Origin: VXLM01 sp034421575
GTDB lineage: Bacteria > Chloroflexota > Dehalococcoidia > Lucifugimonadales > VXLM01
DNA: 64,000 bases
Direction of reading: 5' to 3'
Assembly: GCA_034421575.1 (NCBI GenBank)
Contig: DAOUKG010000078.1
Location: 1-64,000, forward strand
Position numbers and translations under genes: made by a program. Positions 8,438-16,207 of this stretch are shown one piece after another; positions within the stretch are counted from its first letter, which is position 1, and each line of letters opens with the position of its first letter. The notes under the pieces are model-generated. The model was not told the DNA's origin. It searched no databases and saw nothing but the letters and a program-made list of their open reading frames with translations.

Positions 8438-8950
8438 TTATTGCACCGTGACAACCGCCGTTGCTGTGTTATTCTCTTTCACCGTCTCAGACTTCTTTAT
8501 GTCGCGTGTCGTGGCGGTCTCTATAGTTGCCTGGGCCTGCAGTTCCGTGCCCTTTGCCGCCGAGGAATCTATCGTAGCCGTGACGGTCACGGTGCCGCTT
8601 CTCTGCGGTTGCTGTGTGCCCAGCCTGCAAGTGATCGTTGTGCCGGAGGGTGTGCATGCCGCGGATGGAACGATCTCTCCGATGGTTGATCCTGCCGGCA
8701 ATGAGATGGTCATCGAGACCGACCCGGCGGGGTTCTCACCCTTGTTCTCATACCCGATCGTATAGGTCACTTCTCCACCCGCGGCTACTTGGCTGGAGGA
8801 GGGCGTCAACGTCGCCGCCATGTCCGGGGGCCCGCCCAACTCAACCGCTCCCTGATTTACGGCTATGTAGAAACCGCCTCCAATGATGAGGCCGGCCATG
8901 AGAAGTCCTATGAACAGTACGAACCAGAATGCGGCGCCTTGGCGTAACAT
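8438..8950 (-). CDS. Small membrane-anchored protein with one DUF11-like domain
   Basis: This 170-aa protein has an N-terminal membrane segment (FWFVLFIGLLMAGLIIGGGF, ~8-27) followed by one DUF11-like beta domain (EVTYTIGYENKG, VSMTISLPAGSTIGEIVPS, ACTPSGTTITCRLG, GTVTVTATI). It has the same topology as the neighbouring 391-aa protein, with one domain instead of two. The two genes lie head to tail, 83 bp apart, and are probably one transcription unit. Function unknown. Confidence 0.7.
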   Translation of the reverse strand: MLRQGAAFWFVLFIGLLMAGLIIGGGFYIAVNQGAVELGGPPDMAATLTPSSSQVAAGGEVTYTIGYENKGENPAGSVSMTISLPAGSTIGEIVPSAACTPSGTTITCRLGTQQPQRSGTVTVTATIDSSAAKGTELQAQATIETATTRDIKKSETVKENNTATAVVTVQ

Positions 8951-9199
8951 GAAACACCTTCTCTCTCGACGCCCCTTGAAGTCTGAGGTCCCTGCGCGGG
9001 CGTCAACTCATTATCCGGTGTGCCGAGCGAGTCCGAGTATATTGGCACCGCCTACTACAGTCAAGCAGAAAGGCTTGGGGGTTCCGGCACCTTGCCATCG
9101 AAGGCCGACGGGCTAGAAACCTACCCTTTCGATGGAGAAAACGAGCCCACCCCCCATTTCCCGATCATTTCGACAACCTCGGCACGGAAGGGAAGGGGA

Positions 9200-10612
9200 C
9201 TACGCCGCAAAAGACTCGCGAATGTTCATGAGGTCACGACGGAGACGTGTGTCCGCCTCGAGCTGGCGCTCGATCCTCCGGCAAGCATGAATCACCGTCG
9301 AGTGGTCTCTCCCGCCCATGACCCGTCCGATGGTCGCCAGGGGCAGCTGCACTTCCTCTCGCAGCAGGTACATCGACACATGCCGCGCCTGCGCCGTCGT
9401 CCTGTCGCGCTTCTTCCCCTTCAGTGTGGACTTGTCGATGGAGAAGTACCGTGCTACCGCGCTCAGGACGTCCTCCTCGGATACTCTCCTGGCGCTCTCC
9501 TTGAGCGAGTCCTCCAACGCCTGCTCCACCAGATCCAGGTCAACGTCCGACTTGGATGCGCCGTTCAAAGACTTGTGGCCCAGTCCCGCATACGCCGCCA
9601 CGATGTTCAGGCATCCTTCCAACTCCCGCACATTTCGCTGGACTCGCCCCGCAATGAACTCCAGCACATTGTTAGGGAACTCCCTGTCGATCTGCTCAGC
9701 CTTCGACCTCAGTATCGCGAGCCGCGTCTCCAGGTCGGGTATCTGGATGTCGACCACCAGGCCTCCCGCCAGCCTGGAAGACACGCGGTCCTGCAGCAGC
9801 GAGAGCTCGCTCACCGGCCTGTCGCACGTTATGACGATCTGCTTGCCCGCCATGTGGAGCGCATTGAACGTGTGGAAGAACCCTTCCTGAGTCTGCTCCT
9901 TGCCGATGATGAACTGGATGTCGTCCAGGAGCAACACGCCGGCGCTCCGGTACCTGTCCCGAAACTCCTCCGTCGTACCCTCCCGGATCGCCCTGATGTA
10001 CTCGTTCGTGAATTCCTCCGTCGTCGTGTACAGGACATCGTGCCCGGCATCCTTGACCATGTGGCCGATGGCGTGCATCAAATGTGTCTTGCCGAGACCG
10101 ACCCCCGAGTAGATCACCAGCGGGTTGTACACGAATCCGGGATTCTCGGATACCGCCACCGACGCCGCATGCGCCAGGTTGTTGGAACTACCGACGATGA
10201 AATTCTCGAAGCGGTACCTTGCATTCAACCCCACCCGCCGGTAGGACGGTCGAGACGCGGCGCCGTCCTGGTCCAGTGACATTCGAGGAGTCCCGGCATC
10301 GCCGGCGCCATTGGTTCGGGGAATTGATCCTGCGCTTGACCGGATCTCGCCGCCGACTTCAAACCGAATTTCCAAGTGCTCCCCGGAGATGCCCTCAAGG
10401 CACCTGGAAATGAGGGCGTACATTCGCGTGTCAAGCATCTCGGAAACGAAGGCGTTGGGTGTCCTCACCACGAGCGCCCCATCCTCCACGGATACGCCTG
10501 TCGTTCCCTTCAGCCAAGTCTCGTAGCTTGGCTTAGGTACCTGCAGTTGAAGCTCGCCAAGAACGGAGTCCCACATCTCGTGTGGGCTGATGTTGCCTGC
10601 TTCGTCGGTCAC
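9200..10612 (-). CDS. dnaA: Chromosomal replication initiator protein DnaA
   Basis: DnaA binds DnaA boxes and melts the origin. Domain I starts at ISPHEMWDSVLGELQLQVPK. Domain III has Walker A GVGLGKTH (~171-178), Walker B LLLDDIQF (~227-234) and sensor/Arg-finger region RVSSRLAGGL. Domain IV ends with the DnaA signature GGRDHSTVIHACRRIE (~440-456), which recognises the box. I prefer the GTG at 10612: it gives MTDEAGNISPHEMW, like most DnaA proteins, and follows a good extended -10 by about 40 nt. A GTG at 10702 would add 30 residues and put the DnaA box against the start codon. The length is then 470 aa. Neither dnaN nor rpmH is adjacent, unlike in many Gram-positives. Confidence 0.96.
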   Translation of the reverse strand: MTDEAGNISPHEMWDSVLGELQLQVPKPSYETWLKGTTGVSVEDGALVVRTPNAFVSEMLDTRMYALISRCLEGISGEHLEIRFEVGGEIRSSAGSIPRTNGAGDAGTPRMSLDQDGAASRPSYRRVGLNARYRFENFIVGSSNNLAHAASVAVSENPGFVYNPLVIYSGVGLGKTHLMHAIGHMVKDAGHDVLYTTTEEFTNEYIRAIREGTTEEFRDRYRSAGVLLLDDIQFIIGKEQTQEGFFHTFNALHMAGKQIVITCDRPVSELSLLQDRVSSRLAGGLVVDIQIPDLETRLAILRSKAEQIDREFPNNVLEFIAGRVQRNVRELEGCLNIVAAYAGLGHKSLNGASKSDVDLDLVEQALEDSLKESARRVSEEDVLSAVARYFSIDKSTLKGKKRDRTTAQARHVSMYLLREEVQLPLATIGRVMGGRDHSTVIHACRRIERQLEADTRLRRDLMNIRESFAA

Positions 10613-10649
10613 GTGTTGAAAGTTCCGGGAAAGTGGTCTGGGAGTGCGG

Positions 10650-10655
10650 ATTCTA
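10650..10655 (-). promoter_or_regulatory. Candidate extended -10 promoter of dnaA
   Basis: On the minus strand the sequence TGTTAGAAT gives an extended -10 (TGn plus TAGAAT, five of six matches). Initiation would fall near 10643, about 30 nt before the GTG at 10612. No good -35 box is visible, which is usual for extended -10 promoters. Its position supports the shorter dnaA start. Confidence 0.45.
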
Positions 10656-10705
10656 ACACGGTGCAACTCCTCTGGAGTGGAAGTCTGAGCGAGTTTCCCC
10701 ACACT

Positions 10706-10714
10706 TTATCCACA
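10706..10714 (+). promoter_or_regulatory. Perfect DnaA box (TTATCCACA)
   Basis: TTATCCACA matches the consensus exactly. It lies about 50 bp upstream of the candidate dnaA promoter, so it could serve dnaA autoregulation, origin function or both. One further near-match, in inverted orientation (GGTGGATAA), is at 11090-11098. Two boxes are too few to call an origin. Confidence 0.7.
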
Positions 10715-11303
10715 CCCAGACTTCCGTCTGCCCTCTTCAAAGGTGAACAGGCCGTGAGCCGCTAGTCATAGGCGCTGCCCGTCTACAGGCCATTCGTTCT
10801 GTTTGCGAAAGTTCCGGAATATTCCCAAATATTGTTGAAGAAGATAGCGCCCCATTCTCTTGACGTGACGATGCCATGGACACCATGTTTGACTGCCTGG
10901 CTCCATCAGACCACACCGGTCTCAAGTCACAGCCTTTTGTTGAGATCTAGTTCCTCTATGAGAAAAATCCAAAATGCTGAACATGTGGAATCTGTACTTT
11001 TCTCGCGACAATGGTCATCGACACCGGCCTTGCACAGGTGTTCGGTATGCCTTTGCACTTCGCATTCAAGCGCCATTCAGCGAACTTTGGTGGATAACCT
11101 ACCCGAACCGTACGGTACCTACGCGGGGCCGACGAATTCCAAGTACCGCCGCTCCCTTGGGATCCCCATAGTTGATCCGAACACACCCCGGGGGCATCCC
11201 GGATGCGACCCCTTTCACGCTGAGCCTGTCGAAGGGGCTGCAGAAGCCCGATCCGGCTGCCTAGTCCTACCCGCGCCCCGAAAACCGGAAGCGCCAATAG
11301 CGA

Positions 11304-11933
11304 CTACCAGGCGGAAGATCGATCCCGCCACTGGAGATATCCCATCCAGATGAGCGCGGAACCGAAGGCCAAGACAGCGAGAAACCGAAGCCCAAAAGCG
11401 ATTCCGCTCAACCCAAATGTCATCCCGCCGAACCACAAGAGATGTCCCGCCCAACGGTGGAATACACCCGCTGAGGCCGTCGATCGCCCAAACAGAAAGA
11501 GACCGATTCCCAAGAATACGTAGGACGGCCAGTAGAGCACATCGAACCGCAGTTCACCGAGCAGGAAGAACTCGAAATCGACGAGTTCAGGAGCTTCGGC
11601 AGCCAGCCTGGGCCACATGAGTGTTTGCTCGCTCTGCGCCCATGCAAACATCACCGCTCCCAGCAGCGAAAGATAGAACCCCACCTGTCCTGCTTTGGAA
11701 ATCGTCCCCTTTTGGGCCAGGTAGAAGCTCACGAGTACGCCGGGGAGCAGGATGGCCGCAATCATTCCGGCCACGTTGAGAGGCATCCACAACGCGTCTT
11801 CCACGACGTCGAGGATCTCCACCGTCGGGTCCAGGGTGGGCAGCAGCGTCGCGACCGGAATCCACCAGACCAGCAGCAATGCGCCGGTCACCATGGCAAT
11901 CATGCCGTCCCATCGGGTCAATTGTGTTCCCAT
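11304..11933 (-). CDS. Multi-pass membrane protein, unknown function
   Basis: This 209-aa protein is mostly hydrophobic, with about six membrane segments: MVTGALLLVWWIPVATLL (~14-31), PLNVAGMIAAILLPGVLVSF, VGFYLSLLGAVMFAW, VLYWPSYVFLGIGLFLFG, HLLWFGGMTFGLSGIAF and FLAVLAFGSALIWMG. A conserved-looking acidic loop (PRLAAEAPELVDFEF) lies between segments three and four. It resembles DUF4386-type or other small integral membrane proteins only in topology; I do not recognise a family. It lies upstream of dnaA on the same strand but is separated from it by the 690-bp non-coding region. Confidence 0.65.
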   Translation of the reverse strand: MGTQLTRWDGMIAMVTGALLLVWWIPVATLLPTLDPTVEILDVVEDALWMPLNVAGMIAAILLPGVLVSFYLAQKGTISKAGQVGFYLSLLGAVMFAWAQSEQTLMWPRLAAEAPELVDFEFFLLGELRFDVLYWPSYVFLGIGLFLFGRSTASAGVFHRWAGHLLWFGGMTFGLSGIAFGLRFLAVLAFGSALIWMGYLQWRDRSSAW

Positions 11934-12003
11934 GCTTCCCCCGTAGTCCGTCCGTCCTTCGCCTGCCTACCCGTTCCTCAAGAGAGTGTCCAAAAGGTAC
12001 CTC

Positions 12004-12029
12004 GTTCACCCTGAGCCTGTCGAAGGGTC
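12004..12029 (+). repeat. CCTGAGCCTGTCGAAGG repeat
   Basis: One copy of the most frequent short repeat in the window, followed by TCGTAACGC, which is part of the longer composite seen at 3702, 23223 and 59539. It lies between the membrane-protein gene and the aldolase gene. Confidence 0.6.
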
Positions 12030-12082
12030 GTAACGCTTCTCACGCTTCTACGAGAAACCCACGTGCGGTTTCGGCTGACCTC

Positions 12083-12931
12083 TTAGGCTTGCCCCAATAT
12101 CTCCCGGTAACCGTCGACAATCGCCTTTGCGCCCCTCGATATCAGGTCCAGTTCGCTCGTTTCCTCGAAGAAGAGTGCTCCCTTACCGATCCACCTCGCT
12201 GCCGACTCGTGACCCTTGACGCTCGTCCCGAACGGCACGCCGTTCTGAAGACACAGTTCAAGCACGTGCTCCATCGGTCCCAGAACGTCGGGATGGTCCC
12301 AGTCGCCCGGATGATCGAATTCCAGCGACGTGTCTCCCGGGCCGCAGTACACCATGTCCACTCCCGGCGTGCTCACGATCTCCTCGGCGTTGGCGTATCC
12401 TGTCCGCGTCTCGATGTGGACGACCAGTGTCGTCTCCGCGTCCTGACCCGCTATCCACCCCTGACGGTCCGTGGGCTTGATGTAGTCGCTGCTCCCGTAT
12501 CCCGTCGCGCTCGCCCTGCTCCCCTTGGGATACAGCTTGATCAGGTCCACCAGCGTCTCGATCTCCTCGCGGGTCTCCGTTCGTGGCAGCTGGATCCCCA
12601 CGATGCCGCACTCCAGGAGCTTCGCGACCTCTTGACGCTCCAGCTGTGGCGTCTTCGCCACGACCGGCATCCCGTTGTCCCGCGCGGACACCACCATGTC
12701 CGCCAGTTCGGTCATGCCAAAATAGGCGTGTTCGTATTCGATGTACACGAAATCGTACCCCGCCTGCTGGTACAGCTTCATCAATGACGGTCGCGTGTAC
12801 TCGCACACCATCCCGCCGACCATTACCTCGCCGGCCGCGAGTCTCCCCTTGAGCTGGCGTCCCGGTCCGCCCTCAGGATAGAGGGCCTTCACGCGCGCCT
12901 CAGCCGAGGCTGCTATCTCCGACTTGGGCAT
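12083..12931 (-). CDS. HpcH/HpaI aldolase/citrate lyase family protein
   Basis: This 282-aa protein belongs to the class II (metal-dependent) pyruvate aldolase family that includes HpaI (4-hydroxy-2-oxoheptanedioate aldolase) and the 2-keto-3-deoxy-L-rhamnonate aldolase RhmA. The barrel motifs are present: FVYIEYEHAYFG in the first conserved block, GIVGIQLPRTET, the metal-ligand Glu in VVHIETRTGYANAEEI, and the ligand Asp in VYCGPGDTSLEF. Cleavage would give pyruvate and an aldehyde. GGAGGA lies 8 nt before the ATG. It precedes a class II aldolase and an Idh-type oxidoreductase on the same strand, a plausible sugar-acid or aromatic catabolic group. A second family member is at 58.2 kb. Confidence 0.88.
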   Translation of the reverse strand: MPKSEIAASAEARVKALYPEGGPGRQLKGRLAAGEVMVGGMVCEYTRPSLMKLYQQAGYDFVYIEYEHAYFGMTELADMVVSARDNGMPVVAKTPQLERQEVAKLLECGIVGIQLPRTETREEIETLVDLIKLYPKGSRASATGYGSSDYIKPTDRQGWIAGQDAETTLVVHIETRTGYANAEEIVSTPGVDMVYCGPGDTSLEFDHPGDWDHPDVLGPMEHVLELCLQNGVPFGTSVKGHESAARWIGKGALFFEETSELDLISRGAKAIVDGYREILGQA

Positions 12932-13013
12932 CGAACATCCTCCAGTTCAGCGTCATGAATGTAGGGGGTTCCCCAGTTCGCCGCGCAGTGTATCCGATTG
13001 AAGGGTAGGGGCG

Positions 13014-13712
13014 CTACCGAGTTCCGGCCACCGCCTCCCGCAGACCCTCATGCACGCCAATGACCCGTGCAACCGCCGTATCGAGACTCTCTCCAAACAC
13101 CACCGTTCCCGTATGTGCCTTGTCCCACTCCGGCCAGTGGTCCTTCAGTACGACGTACTGCCCAAGGTCATCGATTACCTCCTCAACTGAGTACGGCAGG
13201 TCGACCGTGCCCGCATCCCCGTACCGGGTCGTCTCGACTACGCCGAGCCGCTCCCACGCCTCCCGTGATCTGTCCGAGTACAGCAGGTCCGTATTCTCGT
13301 GGACGTGCACAATCGCCTTGATCTGCGGATACTTCCGGTAGAAGTGCCAGTGAAGAATACTCTCGGATGAGGGGAGCTTCTCCCCGGAGTAGTAGGCTCT
13401 CGACAACATCTCGTTCGTCTCGTCGAACGTGTACCGCTCCAAGCGCACGAAGTCGTCAGCCTTGAGACCTCGCTTGGATGCAAGCTGAGTGGCCGTAACG
13501 AGCATCGCCCCGTCGTCGCTCACCCTGACGCTCACATTCCCATTGCTCCCAACAGGATTCCCCTCGGCGTACGACGCCAGCAGGTCAAGAGAGTCCAGCG
13601 CGTCGCACACCTCGCTGAGCGGCCTCGTCTCCGAATCCGTGGGCGGGCAGGGTGATGTCCGCTCCCAACTGAACTTCACCAACTCTGAACTAAGGCCGGG
13701 GGTGTAGGGCAT
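13014..13712 (-). CDS. Class II aldolase/adducin family protein
   Basis: This 232-aa protein has the L-fuculose-phosphate aldolase/adducin fold: the GNPVGSNGNVSVRVSDDGAM block (the N-G-N-x-S phosphate-binding type sequence), SSESILHWHFYRKYP, and the metal-binding HVHENTD with a further acidic/His set towards the C-terminus. The family cleaves or epimerises phosphosugars using Zn2+. I start it at the ATG at 13712; the open frame continues upstream by 51 codons, but that extension translates a REP palindrome (WIPASAGMT) and a CCTGTCGAAGG repeat, so it is not protein. The neighbours are an HpcH/HpaI aldolase and a Gfo/Idh/MocA dehydrogenase. Confidence 0.82.
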   Translation of the reverse strand: MPYTPGLSSELVKFSWERTSPCPPTDSETRPLSEVCDALDSLDLLASYAEGNPVGSNGNVSVRVSDDGAMLVTATQLASKRGLKADDFVRLERYTFDETNEMLSRAYYSGEKLPSSESILHWHFYRKYPQIKAIVHVHENTDLLYSDRSREAWERLGVVETTRYGDAGTVDLPYSVEEVIDDLGQYVVLKDHWPEWDKAHTGTVVFGESLDTAVARVIGVHEGLREAVAGTR

Positions 13713-13769
13713 CTGCGTGTAAAGGTCTTTCCTCGGAGCAGCCTGGACGGCCAAAGAGTATATCCGCTC

Positions 13770-13839
13770 ACCCAGAGCCTGTCGAAGGGCGTCCCTTGCT
13801 GTGAATGCCCCCGTCATTCCGGCGGAGGCCGGAATCCAG
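13770..13839. repeat. Adjacent CCTGTCGAAGG repeat and REP palindrome
   Basis: AGAGCCTGTCGAAGGGCG (13774-13791) is followed by CGTCATTCCGGCGGAGGCCGGAATCCAG (13812-13839). Together they occupy the short gap between the class II aldolase and the oxidoreductase gene and keep the reading frame upstream of the aldolase open by chance. Confidence 0.7.
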
Positions 13840-13944
13840 ACCCCCGCGAGCCAAGAACCGCTCACCCCACATCAAGTACGTGACAAGCTCTGCGTCTGTC
13901 GAAGGTTGCCCTCTGTGGTGAATCCCCTCGTCGACACCCGACCG

Positions 13945-15090
13945 CTACACCTTCACCACGTCGTCGTCCACGTGCGTTGCCATCTGCTTCATGTACGCCT
14001 CCCGGCCGACCTGCAGCTTCTTGTAGTTCATGCGCGAGGCGTGAGGAATCATCCGCAGGCTCCTGTCTTCAAGAGGGAATCGAACGGGCGCGTGACCCCG
14101 GCGGTGCGACTCCCGCAGACCGATGGCGATTTCGAGTACCTTCCTCCCGTTGTCGCCGCTGCCCGGCGGGTCCAGATCCTGCTCCAGGTAATCGACGAAC
14201 AGCGAAACGCTCGCCAGGTTCCTGTCCCCCGGCCAGAGCCATCCGTCCGGCTCGCGATGACTGCTCGTCTTCCCCACGACGTTGGTCTCCGGGAACAACC
14301 CTTCGATCTCCTCCAGCGTCTCCCACGAAGACCTGCCGCCAGGCGACCTGTACATGTGCAGGACATCCGCGTTGCTGACAAATATGCCCTCTGTGCAATT
14401 CACTTGGAATCCGGATCCCCTGGCATCCGGCTCGCGACTGATGAACGCCTCCACCCCGTTGACGAACCTCACGTATCCCGACCCTCCTTGGTCGTAGTCC
14501 TTCCACGGATCGTCGTCCACCCATCCAATGCACCACGCCACGTCGGCGTACCCGGCGAACAACCTCATCAGGCTGAACTGCTGAATCCCGCCGCCCGAAA
14601 GCTCCGTTCCTCCCCCGCCGTAGAAGTGGATGCTCTTGACCTCACCGATCTCCCCATCCCCGATCATCTTCGCCGCCGTCTGGTAGGCCGGAAGGTTGAT
14701 GTTCAGGTCGCCCGCACCGATCCTGACGCCGTTCGCCCTGCACGCCGCCACCATCGCGTCCGCCTCCTGCAGCGACGGCGCGAACGGCTTCTCGCACAGG
14801 ATCCCCTTCACCCCCGCCTCGGCACTGCCGATCACGATGCCGGGGTTCGGCCCCACCGGCAGGATCGGGGCAGCAATATCGACACTCTCTTCCCGGAGCA
14901 TTTCCTTGTAGTCGGTATACCCTCGGGCCCCGAACCGCTTGCAGAACACCTCGAGGTTCTCCTCGTCGGTATCCGCCGCCGCCACGATCTCCGTCCTCGG
15001 ATCGAGCCGGTATGCCCTCGCGTGCTGTGCGCCCTTGCGACCAATCCCGATCATCCCCACTCGATACATCGCCTTGCCATCCTCCGTCAT
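13945..15090 (-). CDS. Gfo/Idh/MocA family oxidoreductase
   Basis: This 381-aa protein has an N-terminal NAD(P)-binding Rossmann domain (VGMIGIGRKGAQHARAY, ~11-27), the family hallmark EKPFA (~101-105, whose Lys is catalytic in the family) and the C-terminal alpha/beta domain (GEVKSIHFYGGGGTELSGGG). Members oxidise or reduce sugars, inositols or sugar derivatives. GAGGAGGAA stands 4 nt before the ATG. It is on the same strand as the two aldolase genes and may act in the same pathway; the substrate cannot be assigned. Confidence 0.88.
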   Translation of the reverse strand: MTEDGKAMYRVGMIGIGRKGAQHARAYRLDPRTEIVAAADTDEENLEVFCKRFGARGYTDYKEMLREESVDIAAPILPVGPNPGIVIGSAEAGVKGILCEKPFAPSLQEADAMVAACRANGVRIGAGDLNINLPAYQTAAKMIGDGEIGEVKSIHFYGGGGTELSGGGIQQFSLMRLFAGYADVAWCIGWVDDDPWKDYDQGGSGYVRFVNGVEAFISREPDARGSGFQVNCTEGIFVSNADVLHMYRSPGGRSSWETLEEIEGLFPETNVVGKTSSHREPDGWLWPGDRNLASVSLFVDYLEQDLDPPGSGDNGRKVLEIAIGLRESHRRGHAPVRFPLEDRSLRMIPHASRMNYKKLQVGREAYMKQMATHVDDDVVKV

Positions 15091-16207
15091 GCGTTCCTCC
15101 TCGCCGGCTCTTTCCCAAGCCCGCGCAGTCGAATCCGCCCAATTCTATACCCCGCTCATACGAATGTGAACGACGACACACTCCCGTCGCTCCTATCGCC
15201 TGTCAGCCCGGCGGGGGTGGGCGTGTATCTCTCGGCTGGGGAGTGATTGGTGGGGGTTGAAGTCCGAGACCCTAGAAATACCCGGAACGTTTCTTTCTGT
15301 ATTGCGGGAGTCTTTGTAACTCGTTGTGTCGGGTGAGGTAGGCGTCCTCTCTTTACTGCGCTCGGAATTTCTCATACCGCAACCGGCACCGCCAACAATT
15401 AGAATGCGTTGACCCCGGGTAGGGGATTGCTTTCAGGGTAATGACAGGATGTGTAGGTGTGCCGGGAGAGGTGAGGGCCCGTCCAGCCGAGGACTTTTTG
15501 AAAATTTGTTGCATGGTGTTGCATTCTGTCGCATTTTTCTCGTTATCGTAAAGTTCGCGGCTTCGCCCGGGGCACTTGGCACAGGGCAAGTTGGAGAAGC
15601 GGCATGGTTTTCTTTTGTTGTATTTGCGCCATATCACGCCATTTTGCGCCATTTCCTCGTTGTCGTGAGAGTGGGCGGCTTGTAGCCGCTTATGGATAGT
15701 GTGGTACATGCGTTCTTGTTTGTCAAATTTGGGAAGAGCATGGATGGAACGGCGATTTCCTGTTTCTCCATTGAGCAACGGGGAAGGGCAACCACAGGGG
15801 CTGCTCCTACGATGGCTTGGCCGGATCTCTTTTCGTAGCAATCGTTCATGTCGGTTGCCACCGACACCACCAATCATGAAAATGGCAGCAGGGGCGATTC
15901 GTGAATCGCCCCTACGGGAGGTTTGCTGGGGGTTATTTTCAGAGGAATTCCTCATGCCGGCTACCACCGGCACCACGAAATACGAAAAGGGCGTCCCTCC
16001 GATGTGCTGCTCTTCTGGATTCCGGCCCCGTATGAAAGTACGGGGCAAGCTCTTCGCCGGAATGACGGTTGGCGAGGCGCGGTCTATTCTCAGGGTAATG
16101 ACACGTAGATTGGAGTCAGATCATAGCTACAATTCAGGTTTGTCTACTCCTGTCTGCCTAACGTGAGAGAGACCCTGCCGAAGGGTCGCCCCCTCGGCAA
16201 GTCCCCA
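15091..16207. other. Gene-free, repeat-rich stretch of 1.1 kb
   Basis: No supported gene. It contains inverted repeats of several families: GGGGCGATTCGTGAATCGCCCC (15890-15914, also near 55570), GGGCAACCACAGGGGCTGCTCC (15786-15806), GTCGGTTGCCACCGACACCA with CATGAAA flanks (15848-15880) and CATGCCGGCTACCACCGGCA (15953-15972), and a nested REP (16015-16068). A patch at 15500-15665 has lower GC and short repeated words (TTGCATGGTGTTGCATTC; CGCCATTTTGCGCCATTTCC). Frames through it are low-complexity products of these repeats. Confidence 0.55.
16015..16068 (-). repeat. REP palindrome with a nested second palindrome
   Basis: The outer arms TGGATTCCGG and CCGGAATGACGG belong to the REP family, here reversed. 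Between them lies CCCCGTATGAAAGTACGGGG, a second perfect-armed hairpin. A similar nested form is at 28028-28080 and a shorter one at 3125-3162. Confidence 0.65.

Larger units (their letters stand above)
10613..11303. other. Gene-free region upstream of dnaA; possible oriC location
   Basis: About 690 bp lack a credible gene. The region holds one perfect and one near-perfect DnaA box and two modest AT-rich patches (about 10805-10850 and 10935-10995), the usual ingredients of an origin, but with few boxes. A CTGAGCCTGTCGAAGGGG repeat lies at 11220-11237. Frames that cross it show no family similarity and are rejected. Calling it oriC is inference based on position. Confidence 0.35.

Noticed and set aside
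10832..11353. Plus-strand frame of 173 aa upstream of dnaA
   Set aside because: No RBS, unusual Ser/Thr/Pro/His composition, and it includes the CCTGTCGAAGG repeat near its end.
15353..16166. Overlapping long frames of 155-231 aa on both strands
   Set aside because: They consist of translated palindromic repeats and a low-GC patch, with no RBS and no domain character.
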